A stretch of 30,880 nucleotides of DNA from JBBRZF01 sp038236965 (lineage in GTDB: Bacteria > Acidobacteriota > Terriglobia > Terriglobales > Acidobacteriaceae). The stretch is from the NCBI GenBank assembly GCA_038236965.1, contig JBBRZF010000023.1, positions 1-30,880 on the forward strand, written 5' to 3'. The notes below the pieces were generated by a model that ran no database searches, had not been told where the DNA came from, and saw only the letters and a list, made by a program, of their open reading frames with translations. Of the stretch, positions 1 to 8,376 are shown one piece after another. Each line of letters opens with the position of its first letter. Within the stretch, counting starts at the first letter, position 1. The translations under genes and the position numbers were made by a program.

Positions 1-2055
1 AATGGTCGCTTTATGCTGATTCAGTTCCGGTTCAACCAGCGAGAAATCTGCCTTGATGGTACGCAGTTCCAGAACGTGCGCGCCTGCGGGAATATTCACT
101 TCGCCGTATTGCTCAATGCCGTCGCGGCCCAGAAGGCGCGTGATGCGGTGCACGTACACCGCGCCAGAGCCGTCTTCGTTCAACAGCGCGACCTTGTCCT
201 CCAGCAGCGTAACGGCTGGGCCGCCGGAGTACTTGCGCGATGCGGTGTCGCGCACCATCTTCAATCCGTCACGGCGAAAGCCGCGATAGAACTCTGCGTC
301 TTCGGCGAACCCGTTGTCCTGCGATTCCGAATTCAAGAGCCGCGCCGGATCGCTTGTCGCTCGTCCGTATCGTGCCGATCCCGGCGCAAGCTGCGCCAAC
401 GCTGACGCCTGCGATGTCGCAACCTTCACATCTCCAGACAGCACCAGTTCGCGGATCTCGAGTTCGCGTGCCTCGCGATCCGTTGGATTTCCCCTGATCG
501 CTGCTTCCGCAGCGCGCGCCGCGTCCATATGGCGTCCCTTAGCGGACAGCCAGTTCGCATAGGTCAGCGAGCCAGGAGAACAATGCTGCATCTGCAGTTC
601 CAGCTTTGCAGCCTTCGCCTTCTCTCCTGCCGACGTAAGCTGGTCTGCCGCATCCTCCAATATCGCGCACGAGGGATGAACTTGTACCATCCTCTCGACG
701 GCACTGGTCGCCTCCTCCATCCACCCGCAACGGACTGCGATGCGCGACAGCAACTGAAGTCCGCGCTCTGACTCGGCATTGCGAGCGAGCGAGCGCTTCA
801 GCTGCTGTAGCGCATCCTCCGTGTGGTCTAGCGTGTATTCGCGTGCAGCAAGTTCTACCTCGACCGCCGACGCTGACGGAGCAAGGCGAACAGCAGCGCG
901 TAAAGCATCCGCTCGTTCGGGTGGGTCCTCCTCGCCCGCAATGTGTTGCCACGCATGCGCCAGGGCGAACTGAACGGGTGCGGAGTTCCTTCGTGCTGCA
1001 ATCCCGTTGAGCGCACTGACCGAAGCCGCCGCATCTCCACGATAGTAGTGCAGCGCGGCGGAAACGTATTCCGCCTCCGGCCCGGCATGCAGGGTCGGCT
1101 TATTCTTCCTGCGCAGTACTCCGGTCGGAGCCATGATGGCGATGCGGAACGGCGCGGCGGCGGACACGAATTTGACCATCACCGTGTGTTCTCCCCCGTC
1201 AATATGCTGCGACTCCACGATCACCTGCGGCACGGTCTCGCGGCGGTCCTCGCGAGTAATGACCAGGCGGCCATCGATGAACACCTTCATGGTTCCTGGT
1301 GTTTCCACTCGCAGTACCCAATCTCCCCCGGAGCGCAATACGATTCGCGAGGCTGCGTAGAAGACTCCCTGTTTGCGCATATAACTTGGCAACGAGAACT
1401 TCCCGTTCACAAATTGTGCGTATTCCACATGTTTGCCGTTGTAGATGTTCTTTTTCAGACCATCCATCTCGGGATCGAATTTCTTATCGAAATCGATGTT
1501 GGGCAGTTTGCCGATCGGGCCAAGGAATTTCCAGTCTGTCAACAATCCCGACTCGCGCGATTGTTGCAGCAGGTTGAACTCGGGCACGCCATCTTCTGTC
1601 GCGTCCACCAGGGCTAGCCGTAACTCATTGCGCTGTGCGGAAGTCGCGGCCATCGTGCGAAGCCGCGGAAGTGCCTTGCGGAACTCCGCCGTGTTTGTCG
1701 CACGCTCTCGGATGTGCCCCGCCGCAATCTCGGCATAGTCAGTTGCGCCATTTTGTCCCGCGCACAGACGAAGTGCCGCGTCGAGTTCCGCTGCGACATC
1801 GCCTTCGAGTGTCGCCGCTTCCATGCGCACAAACAGCGCTTGCGGATCCGTCGCATCACGTTTTAGCGCCATTGCGGCGAATCGTTTTGCATCGTCGACT
1901 GAAGAGCGCACGAAGAGTGCCTCGGCTGCCTGCTGGGCGTTCGACACTTCGCCACGCACGTTGTTTGCGTGTGCCACGCCCGGGCGCGAAGCATCGGATG
2001 CGAATCCCGACACGGCCAAGCCAATCACTAGTGCGGAGGTGAGAAGTCTTCTCAT
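1..2055 (-). CDS. Exported TPR / DUF3857-type protein, C-terminus beyond the left edge
   Basis: The minus strand is open for 685 codons from the ATG at 2055 to the window edge, with no stop, so this is a partial gene. The first ~20 residues (MRRLLTSALVIGLAVSGFA) form a signal peptide, so the product is probably periplasmic. Helical TPR-like segments rich in Ala and Leu follow on both sides of a central beta-rich part that starts near DWKFLGPIG and resembles a PA14/jelly-roll region. The last ~90 visible residues (from about EDAEFYRGFRRDG) look like the start of a DUF3857 domain. The start overlaps the stop of the upstream gene as ATGA (2052-2055), so the two are probably translated together. 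That upstream gene has the same TPR-DUF3857 architecture plus a transglutaminase-like domain, which this one may also carry outside the window. Function is unknown; handling of peptides or polysaccharides at the envelope is a guess. Confidence 0.85.
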   Translation of the reverse strand, partial: MRRLLTSALVIGLAVSGFASDASRPGVAHANNVRGEVSNAQQAAEALFVRSSVDDAKRFAAMALKRDATDPQALFVRMEAATLEGDVAAELDAALRLCAGQNGATDYAEIAAGHIRERATNTAEFRKALPRLRTMAATSAQRNELRLALVDATEDGVPEFNLLQQSRESGLLTDWKFLGPIGKLPNIDFDKKFDPEMDGLKKNIYNGKHVEYAQFVNGKFSLPSYMRKQGVFYAASRIVLRSGGDWVLRVETPGTMKVFIDGRLVITREDRRETVPQVIVESQHIDGGEHTVMVKFVSAAAPFRIAIMAPTGVLRRKNKPTLHAGPEAEYVSAALHYYRGDAAASVSALNGIAARRNSAPVQFALAHAWQHIAGEEDPPERADALRAAVRLAPSASAVEVELAAREYTLDHTEDALQQLKRSLARNAESERGLQLLSRIAVRCGWMEEATSAVERMVQVHPSCAILEDAADQLTSAGEKAKAAKLELQMQHCSPGSLTYANWLSAKGRHMDAARAAEAAIRGNPTDREARELEIRELVLSGDVKVATSQASALAQLAPGSARYGRATSDPARLLNSESQDNGFAEDAEFYRGFRRDGLKMVRDTASRKYSGGPAVTLLEDKVALLNEDGSGAVYVHRITRLLGRDGIEQYGEVNIPAGAHVLELRTIKADFSLVEPELNQHKATI

Positions 2056-4490
2056 CTTAGGTACACCTTGATCTCCTGACGAAACGCGCGTTCCGTCCGC
2101 GAACAGAAGTCTCTGAAGGCCGCGTACTCGTCCGGCGTCACGCGAATGCTTCGAAGCTGCACATGATTGCGCACCACGATCTCGCGTCCCCTCTGCTGGT
2201 AGGTGAGGTTCGAAGAGCCGAACGCCGTTTCGATGTGCGTGTCCTGCGGCAACGCCGCTACTTTTGCTCCTGCAGGCAGAGCGAAGTGAAGTTCTTCCTC
2301 GGTCTCCCACTGAGCAGGCAGTAGCAGGTCTTGCGTGCGCAGTCCCAGCGGTGCAAGCGTGGAAAGATATTTGCGCGCCATCCACGAGTTGTTCAGCACC
2401 ACGGTCGTTTTTCCTGCGAAGCTGTCCAGCACTCCGCGGAAGCTGACGTGGACATCCTTTTCAAGGTCACTGGCGCCCTGAACTTCCACGCGGTCCAGGC
2501 GCACGGTGGGAAAGACTTCTGCCAGAGGTTGACGCACGGCATCGCGCTGTCGCTCTGCGACTTCGTATTCGCGACGCAATCCGGGAGCGTTTTCGCCGCG
2601 AGTATAGGTTTCTCCGCTGAACTCGATGGTTCCGTCGCGCTTCAGTTCGGCGCGAAGCGTGCGGTGCGTGAAATTGTCTTCCGCAGTGGTCAAGGGAATG
2701 TGGCGCACGGTGGCGTCGCCATTGCTGCTGATGGTGACGGCAGTCGCGCCCTGGTCTTCGAGAGGAAGTTCGCGCGCGCCGGAATACTCTGCGGTCCCGT
2801 CCAACCAGAGCTGATACTTCGGCAGGTAAACGATGGCGTGGTTAAAGGGCGCAACCGACGCAACGTGCTCATCGATATCGCCGAGTCTGCGTGTGCGCAC
2901 CAGCGCCAGTTCTGCGTCCACGCCCACTTCGCGCAGCAGGGCGATCATCAGGCTGGCCTTGTCTTTGCAGTCGCCGAATCGCCGCGCATAAGTCTGGCTC
3001 ACCGAATACGGTTTGTAGCTGTAAACGCCGAACTCCAGCGCGACGTAGTGCGTGCTGCGCAATACCAACTGGTGTACGGCGCGTATGCGCGCCAGTTCGT
3101 CCGGATTTTCACGGGTGATGCGTGCAGCGATCTCGTGCAACGCGGAATCGAGTTCGAACTGCGGACGCAGGAGTTCCGCATACCACGCTCCCAGTTCCTT
3201 CCAGTCGGCGAAGGTGGATGCGTGAATATACGGCGCAATGGTTGTCGCCGAAGGTCCGCGCGGTTCATTCGGAAGCGCGGCAACATCGGTGGCAGTCCAT
3301 TGGTAAACGCGTTCGCCAGAAGCCTCGGTCAATTGTGCTTTGGCTGCCATGCGGACTTCTTCGACCTGTAGCGACCGCGAAGCTGGCACAATCACCACAT
3401 AGCGCTTCAGAGCCGTGGGCAGCGAGGTGCGGAACAGATGGAGCGTGCCAAAGTAATCGCCGTAGGGATTTGTCTCCAGCGTGGGAGTGATGCGATATTC
3501 CAATTCCACTACGTCGCCCGGCTCCACGCCGGGGAAGCGCATTGCCCGGGCGCGGACGTCGTAATACATGGCGACCGAGGTGTCTGCCACCGGATTCTCG
3601 CCCGCGTCACCCGCTTCCAGCACGCGGCCATCGCTTTTATGAACGCGCGCATGCAGAATGCGCAGAGCTTCTGATGCGGGGGCGTACTGTACTTTGCGAA
3701 TGCTGAATTCGCGAGCGCCCTGTTCGTTCTCGATGCGGAAGAACTGCTGTACGTGGGTGGAGAACAATCCATTGAGTTGCACGTGGTCGATGCGGATATC
3801 TGCCAACGCTGTGGCATTCGCCGCGGCCAAAGTGCGCTTTGCGTTCAGCGCTTCCAATCGCACCAGATATTGCGTGTCAGCATCCGAGGCCGCTGTAGAA
3901 CCTTGCCATGCGGCAAGCAGGCGCGCCGACTCATCGCGCTTCCTGCCGATGAATTCCTTTTCAGCCCTCGCTGGAAGCACGCCGAGTTTGCGATAGGCAT
4001 CGGCAATCGATGCCTGCAATGTTGTTTCGCCGGGAAAGTCGTGTTCCAGCCTGCGATATTCGGCCAGCGCCAGATTGTTGGTACCTGCTTGTTGATAGAG
4101 ATCGGCCAGCAGTTTTCGCGCGAGAAAATTCGAGGGCCCAGCGGAGGTGACACGCAGCAAGAGGTCGCGAGCTTTTTCGTTCTGCTCGCGCGAAACGTAA
4201 TACTCCGCGAAAGCGAGAAGCACTTTGCTATCCGCCGGGGCGAGTGCCTGGGCCTGTTGCAGCGCGTAAAAGCGGCAGAGATGGTCGGGGCAGGCTTCGG
4301 CAACTCTCAACCAGCGCGTGTGTGTAGGTTCGCGGCGGGCGGCAGCTTCCAGGTCTTGCAGATTGGCGGTCGAAATGGGTGCAGTTGGAGCGTTCTGTGC
4401 GGCAGACAAGCTACTTGCAATGGGCGCAAGGGTGAGGCACAGCAAAAGGCTGAGAAACGCTGTCCGGGAATGCAGACGGAGAGACTTCAT
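2052..4490 (-). CDS. Exported TPR-DUF3857-transglutaminase-like protein
   Basis: The start is taken as the ATG at 4490, which opens a clear signal peptide (MKSLRLHSRTAFLSLLLCL). An in-frame TTG at 4511 would add seven unlikely residues. The mature protein begins with TPR-like helices (about residues 40-190), then a DUF3857 beta domain (about 230-400), then a transglutaminase-like core. The Cys-His-Asp triad is visible: C508 in GDCKDKAS, H551 in FNHAIVYL and D564 in LWLDGTA. After the core come about 240 residues of beta-rich sequence. At 812 residues it is normal for this architecture, which is common in Acidobacteriota and Bacteroidota. The triad suggests a working thiol enzyme (protease or amidase-like), but no substrate is known. 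It is the first gene of a minus-strand operon; its TGA overlaps the ATG of the next gene. Confidence 0.88.
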   Translation of the reverse strand: MKSLRLHSRTAFLSLLLCLTLAPIASSLSAAQNAPTAPISTANLQDLEAAARREPTHTRWLRVAEACPDHLCRFYALQQAQALAPADSKVLLAFAEYYVSREQNEKARDLLLRVTSAGPSNFLARKLLADLYQQAGTNNLALAEYRRLEHDFPGETTLQASIADAYRKLGVLPARAEKEFIGRKRDESARLLAAWQGSTAASDADTQYLVRLEALNAKRTLAAANATALADIRIDHVQLNGLFSTHVQQFFRIENEQGAREFSIRKVQYAPASEALRILHARVHKSDGRVLEAGDAGENPVADTSVAMYYDVRARAMRFPGVEPGDVVELEYRITPTLETNPYGDYFGTLHLFRTSLPTALKRYVVIVPASRSLQVEEVRMAAKAQLTEASGERVYQWTATDVAALPNEPRGPSATTIAPYIHASTFADWKELGAWYAELLRPQFELDSALHEIAARITRENPDELARIRAVHQLVLRSTHYVALEFGVYSYKPYSVSQTYARRFGDCKDKASLMIALLREVGVDAELALVRTRRLGDIDEHVASVAPFNHAIVYLPKYQLWLDGTAEYSGARELPLEDQGATAVTISSNGDATVRHIPLTTAEDNFTHRTLRAELKRDGTIEFSGETYTRGENAPGLRREYEVAERQRDAVRQPLAEVFPTVRLDRVEVQGASDLEKDVHVSFRGVLDSFAGKTTVVLNNSWMARKYLSTLAPLGLRTQDLLLPAQWETEEELHFALPAGAKVAALPQDTHIETAFGSSNLTYQQRGREIVVRNHVQLRSIRVTPDEYAAFRDFCSRTERAFRQEIKVYLR

Positions 4491-4830
4491 CGGACGCAAT
4501 TCGCACCTCAACCTCGGAAAACGATCTCCCCGTCGGCCGTTTAGCCGCCGGGGAGGTCCATTCCCAAGCTGATTTCCGTTCTCTCCTCTGAACTTATTTC
4601 CCCCAGGATTTTTGTCGCCCAGAGCAAAGAACGAAGTCGGTATTGGTTAAGGTAAGAACATTCTGCTTCCAAACCTTCTACTCGCAAATGCACAGGATGT
4701 CTTAGTTCGTTCAGAGATAAACCCTTAGTAGGTAACCGCCCTAACGGGCCAATGTTTGTCCGATTGTCTGCATCTCAGAGCAGGAAAGGAAAGAGACGGG
4801 GTGCCCAAACGCCTCCGGCAAGGGACGAGA
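4491..4830. promoter_or_regulatory. Divergent intergenic region
   Basis: This 340-base stretch separates the minus-strand DUF3857 operon from the plus-strand gene at 4831 and must hold promoters for both. No clear -35/-10 pair stands out. A small GCCC-TAAC-GGGC hairpin lies at 4738-4749. A GAGG run on the minus strand lies about 15 bases before the ATG at 4490, which is rather far for a ribosome-binding site. No gene is visible. Confidence 0.4.
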
Positions 4831-5568
4831 ATGAAAACCAGGCGGATCATCCAGATGTCTCTCGCGATTGCGCTGGTGCTGGCGGCGGTGCGTGTGGGAA
4901 TCATTTACTACGGGCGCCACGCGGCCGCCGAGCCGAGCAAGCAGCAAAAATCTGCCAACGCGCCGCTTAACGCCGACTACTATGTCACCCCGAAAAAGCT
5001 GCATGCCTACGATGTGCTGTCCGCCAAGGAACTCACCAAACAGCCTGTATGGGTCCGCGACGGCTTCCACTACGCCTACTTTGCCTATGACGGCCACACC
5101 GAGCGAGGCAACGAAGCGGGCAAACTGGGGCCAATCGAGAAACTGAACATCGTGGATGTCGTCGTGGAGCGCGCTCCGGGCGAATCAATGACCACACCCA
5201 GTGGGACGAAGGTCAAGGTCGCGCAGGATTCCATCAACGCCGTCTTTGAAAAAGAAGGAAAACGCTACAGCTTTCCCATCGGCTTGAAGCGGGGCTCCGA
5301 CATTCAGATCTTCGCCGACGACATGCTTTTTCTGGAGGACCCTCATGACCTATATAAGCACTGGTCGCCGGACGTCTGGCAGTCGGTTGAGAAGCACGAG
5401 GTGAAACCTGGCATGAACGAGCTACAAACCTCGTTCGCCATAGGTGCCGGATACCTTGACCCCACTGAGCCGAAAGAGCCTCGAATACTGAAATACCCCA
5501 ACGGTGGCCATCCTATGATTGTCACCTACCAGGATGGGAAGGTCGCCGACGTCAAACCCACTTCATAA
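4831..5568 (+). CDS. Conserved hypothetical protein with N-terminal membrane anchor
   Basis: The ATG at 4831 is chosen because it follows AAGGGACGAG and opens a positively charged, then hydrophobic N-terminus (MKTRRIIQMS, then LAIALVLAAVRVGIIYY), typical of a signal anchor. Upstream in-frame starts would add 25 hydrophilic residues. The remaining ~215 residues are soluble and probably periplasmic, with a tyrosine-rich part near residues 72-90 (PVWVRDGFHYAYFAYDGHTE) and later charged beta-like segments. I recognise no domain. It is followed 57 bases later by the secreted Gly-Tyr repeat protein on the same strand, so the two may be co-transcribed. Confidence 0.75.
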   Translation: MKTRRIIQMSLAIALVLAAVRVGIIYYGRHAAAEPSKQQKSANAPLNADYYVTPKKLHAYDVLSAKELTKQPVWVRDGFHYAYFAYDGHTERGNEAGKLGPIEKLNIVDVVVERAPGESMTTPSGTKVKVAQDSINAVFEKEGKRYSFPIGLKRGSDIQIFADDMLFLEDPHDLYKHWSPDVWQSVEKHEVKPGMNELQTSFAIGAGYLDPTEPKEPRILKYPNGGHPMIVTYQDGKVADVKPTS

Positions 5569-5625
5569 AGCTGCATCTACGAACATCCTGCTCCCTCGCG
5601 AGCGACATCCCATAGTAGGCCGGAT

Positions 5626-6294
5626 ATGCTGCTCAATATTTCTTCAAAGCGTCCGTGGTTATGGCTGATGCTTTTAGCAATGGCCGCGCCTTTATGTGCG
5701 CAGGACATACACTGGAGCTATGATCCGGCCAGCACGCTCTACAAGCGCTCCGCATTCGCCCACGGATACATCCACGGATACGAGATGGGATTCCACACCG
5801 GCAACTTCGATTACCAGATGAGCCGCGAGGCGCGCGATCCGAAGAAGCTTAGGGATTTCAAGCGAGCGAAAGAATTCTTCTCGCCGCAGTATGGCACTCG
5901 CGATCAATTCGTGAGGGGATACCAGGAAGGCTTCGGCGTAGGCTATTCGGATTCCTACACCGGCAAGGAATTCCGCGCGGCACGCGAATCGCGCGCCCTG
6001 GCATGGTCGCTGCGAGAAACATTGCCGGGTGAGCCTCATCCGGATGGTAACTTCGACGAAGCTTTCTCCAAGGGATATAAGCAGGGTGTCACCAACGGAT
6101 TGCAACAAGCGCGGCTGGATCAGTCGTTCTCTCCCGAGACCTCGGGTTGCGACGCCAAGGACGAAGTGAAGAACGATCCCACCAATCCCTATTGCCGCGC
6201 CTACGCGCTCGGCTACCAGTGGGGATACTCGGACGGCTACAACAATCAGCGCACACCGGACAGGGAAGTTCGGACAGCGAAAGACGGGCGATAG
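5626..6294 (+). CDS. Secreted protein with four Gly-Tyr repeats
   Basis: The product has 222 residues. Residues 9-26 are a signal peptide ending in PLCAQ. The mature part carries four spaced copies of the pattern G-aromatic-x-x-G-aromatic-x-x-G: near residues 44-59 (HGYIHGYEMGFHTG), 95-110 (RGYQEGFGVGYSDS), 147-162 (KGYKQGVTNGLQQ) and 193-208 (LGYQWGYSDGYNN). This resembles glycine-zipper or bacterial Gly-Tyr repeat helices. Linkers are charged, and two cysteines (C175, C190) flank the last linker and could form a disulphide. It follows the anchored protein at 4831 on the same strand. I do not recognise a named family; a structural or surface-associated role is inference. The ATG at 5626 fits the signal peptide. 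Confidence 0.8.
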   Translation: MLLNISSKRPWLWLMLLAMAAPLCAQDIHWSYDPASTLYKRSAFAHGYIHGYEMGFHTGNFDYQMSREARDPKKLRDFKRAKEFFSPQYGTRDQFVRGYQEGFGVGYSDSYTGKEFRAARESRALAWSLRETLPGEPHPDGNFDEAFSKGYKQGVTNGLQQARLDQSFSPETSGCDAKDEVKNDPTNPYCRAYALGYQWGYSDGYNNQRTPDREVRTAKDGR

Positions 6295-6402
6295 AGCGTT
6301 GATGCCCCCTCGCCACCAAGTTGTTGCTAGGCGACTGCGCTCATCACTTGTCTCCCTGCCGGCCTTTACTCTGCCCGATCTTGCGATTAGATTGAAGCCG
6401 TC

Positions 6403-6895
6403 ATGCAGATGGCTCCCTTCGTCTTATTCCCGCTCTTCTTCCTGGTCGTGTGGCGGTTCGTCGCGTTCGCCATCAGTCGTGTCGGCGGATGGGCGGCGTT
6501 GGCGCAACGCTATCGCTTCACCGGGGAATTCTTTGGCACGCAATGGAACTGGTAAGCTGCCCAGATGCGGAATACGATCAACTACAACGGCTGCCTGATC
6601 ATTGGCTGCAACGAGACAGGACTTTTTCTCTGGACGATGTGGCTATTCCACTTCCAGCATCCGCCTACTCATCCCGTGGAACGAGATCACTGTTGCGAAG
6701 AAACGCATTTTCTTTATGGATTTTGTGCGACTCACTCTCGGCAGGGGGACGCAGATTCCGTTCTCCATCCGGGCTTCCGCAGTGGAGAAGATAATCGCCG
6801 CGCCGGTGTGTACTGGCCGAAAGAACCCGTCCTCTAACACTCTAAGTCTTCCGACCGCTCCGCGCGAGCAATCGAGTCCGCGTGCGATTGCATAG
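6403..6895 (+). pseudogene. Broken conserved hypothetical membrane-associated gene (nonsense plus frameshift)
   Basis: From the ATG at 6403 the frame reads a hydrophobic N-terminus (MQMAPFVLFPLFFLVVWRF), then SRVGGWAALAQRYRFTG, and meets TAA at 6553-6555 after QWNW. The same frame continues beyond the stop with protein-like sequence (MRNTINYNGCLIIGCNETG, then FHFQHPP). At about 6664 the protein-like reading moves to the +2 frame (LLIPWNEITVAKKRIFF, then VRLTLGRGTQIPF). Joined, these pieces match the order I remember for a conserved hypothetical family (N-terminal helix, GGW..LA..YR, then an HPPL.IPW.EI motif). The TAA could be a mutated CAA. Two lesions make a pseudogene likely, although sequencing error cannot be excluded. 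The true C-terminus probably lies soon after KIIAAP, before 6895. Confidence 0.65.
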
Positions 6896-6912
6896 GAATG
6901 GAACGGAACTGG

Positions 6913-7341
6913 CTAATGTCTCTCCGCCTTCACCGCCGGAGACTCCGCCCCGGCCGCTTTGTCTTCTTCGGCGCGGATGGTTCCGCGATCGTCGGTGTAG
7001 AACGAGCGCTGCGTTGAACTGGGCGAAGCTTTCGGCGTCATCCATAGCGAAAATCCTTTTCCGTCGGACTTGAACCTCGCGGTGTAATCTCCTCGATCCG
7101 TGTTCACCATGCGCCTAGTGAATGAACCGGAGTTGACGAGAGAAGCGAGCGAGGTCCCGTAGGTGTTGTGTTTCTTGTAGTACGCGCGTTGGGCGTTGAT
7201 GACGACGCGGATATAGCCGAGCGCTCCCGCCTCCGAATTCGAACGTGCCGGGTCTCCCGCGAATTTGGGAGTGTAGTCCTGCGCCATCAGGACCGCCGAC
7301 AATGTAAGTAGGACTGCCGCATAACGCATACATCGAAGCAT
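6913..7341 (-). CDS. Secreted pilin-like protein
   Basis: The product has 142 residues. The ATG at 7341 has an excellent GGAGGA six bases upstream. Residues 1-21 are a signal peptide ending in MAQ. The next part (ARSNSEAGALGYIRVV, then INAQRAYYKKHNTYGTSLASL) resembles the section of type IV pilins and pseudopilins just after the membrane helix, where a short Ala-rich helix is followed by AQ..Y and a Tyr/Gly turn. The long hydrophobic pilin helix and its GFTLIE-type cleavage site are absent, so this would be a soluble pilin-fold protein, not a fibre subunit. The end is charged and low in complexity. The gene diverges from a LuxR-type regulator, which might control it (inference). Confidence 0.75.
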   Translation of the reverse strand: MLRCMRYAAVLLTLSAVLMAQDYTPKFAGDPARSNSEAGALGYIRVVINAQRAYYKKHNTYGTSLASLVNSGSFTRRMVNTDRGDYTARFKSDGKGFSLWMTPKASPSSTQRSFYTDDRGTIRAEEDKAAGAESPAVKAERH

Positions 7342-7533
7342 TCGTATTCCTCCGCAACCTTAGATGCACAAAGTACATACCACCCCATCGCCATCCCTCG
7401 GTTCCGCCACGCTCTCGTCCTGTTGTCCACTGGTACATGGCCTTTTAGAATAGACCTTTTAGTGTGAGAGGGTTCCATGTACGAGAGAATACGGCTATGC
7501 TAGCGAAACAGTCTGTCAAGTTGGGATAACAGG
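7342..7533. promoter_or_regulatory. Divergent regulatory region with nested repeats
   Basis: This region lies between the pilin-like gene and the regulator gene. It contains GTACATGG at 7433-7440 and its exact inverse CCATGTAC at 7474-7481. Between these arms lie two direct copies of CCTTTTAG (7441-7448 and 7455-7462), 14 bases apart. The arrangement looks like an operator or a cruciform and is closest to the regulator's side. Binding by the adjacent LuxR-type protein is only a hypothesis. Confidence 0.45.
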
Positions 7534-8199
7534 ATGAAAATGAAAGCAGCAGCCGTGGCCAAAAAACCTATCGTTCGCATCGCCGTCGTTGAAAGCGATC
7601 CCCTGCGGTTCATCGGGTTTCGCGCGTTGTTCGATCAGAACCCTGAGATCGAACTTGTCTCGGCCACTTTGCCCGAGATCGCCACTATCGCAACTGCAGA
7701 CCTGATCTTGCTGGGAAGTCGCGGTAGCCTGAACCTGTTTGATCTGATGGCGTCTCTGAAGGCGTCGCGTCCCGATCTCAAGATTCTTGTGACCGGAACA
7801 GGGGCGGACGACGAGATGATTCTGAAGGCGCTCGCCGCCGGAGCCAAGGGATACGTCGACGAAGCCGCTGCTCCGTCCGAATTCGTGCAGGCGATTCAAA
7901 TCATCAACCAGGGCTCGGTATGGGCGCCGCGTCGCGTGCTCTCTCTCTTCATTGAGCGAGTCACAACTTCTCCAGGACGGATTTTCCCCGCAGGCCGCGT
8001 GGTCTTCACCGACCGCGAAAAAGAAGTTTTGGAATTGCTCGTCGCCGGACGCTCCAATAAAGAGATTGGCAAAGCACTCGGCATCGAAGAGCGCACGGTC
8101 AAAGCGCACGTCGCAAAGCTCATGCGCAAAGTCGGCGTACAGAATCGCATCGCGCTTTCCGTGCACGCCATCACTCATTCACTGGTCAGCTCTAATTAA
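7534..8199 (+). CDS. LuxR/NarL-type regulator with degenerate receiver domain
   Basis: The product has 221 residues. Residues ~13-130 fold like a receiver domain: acidic pair E20/D22 in VVESDP, core strand ADLILLGSRG, and GAKGYVDE near 103-110. The phospho-acceptor Asp is replaced by Gly61, and the conserved Lys after the GY motif is replaced by Asp109. Phosphorylation of the usual kind is therefore unlikely, placing it among atypical response regulators. Residues ~156-215 are a LuxR-type HTH (FTDREKEVLELLVAGRSN, then KEIGKALGIEERTVKAHVAK) with the expected TxREKEVL and VKxHV signatures. No histidine kinase lies nearby. It diverges from the pilin-like gene. The start is ATG-AAA-ATG; the second ATG at 7540 is also possible. 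Confidence 0.9.
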   Translation: MKMKAAAVAKKPIVRIAVVESDPLRFIGFRALFDQNPEIELVSATLPEIATIATADLILLGSRGSLNLFDLMASLKASRPDLKILVTGTGADDEMILKALAAGAKGYVDEAAAPSEFVQAIQIINQGSVWAPRRVLSLFIERVTTSPGRIFPAGRVVFTDREKEVLELLVAGRSNKEIGKALGIEERTVKAHVAKLMRKVGVQNRIALSVHAITHSLVSSN

Positions 8200-8235
8200 C
8201 GCGCCGGTTAGCCAGTAACGTAGGGCGATTACCTT

Positions 8236-8271
8236 AGGACGTGTACCCGCACGGTGCAAGTACAACGTCCT
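8236..8271 (+). other. Bulged inverted repeat downstream of the regulator gene
   Basis: AGGACGTGTAC (8236-8246) pairs with GTACAACGTCCT (8260-8271), giving an 11-bp stem with one bulged base and a 13-base loop. It begins 37 bases after the regulator stop and has no strong T-run after it. It may be an RNA structure or a weak terminator. Confidence 0.4.
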
Positions 8272-8338
8272 GTCGTTATCTAGCCGGAATCGGCGACAGG
8301 CCGCATACTCGCTTCACCTACCACAGAACCTGGGAGAT

Positions 8339-8376
8339 GGGGCTGAACCGGATACGAGGGTCTCCGATTCAGCCCC
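8339..8376 (+). terminator. Hairpin, possible terminator of the regulator gene
   Basis: GGGGCTGAA (8339-8347) pairs exactly with TTCAGCCCC (8368-8376), and the stem can extend inward through CGGA/TCCG with a mismatch. Only a short TTCG follows instead of a T-run, so efficient intrinsic termination is uncertain. The rest of 8200-8653 shows no gene; GCAGCATTCTTCA occurs there twice, near 8460 and 8512. Confidence 0.45.

Noticed and set aside
2331..3371. A 346-residue open frame on the plus strand
   Set aside because: It is antisense to the DUF3857-transglutaminase gene, which is well supported.
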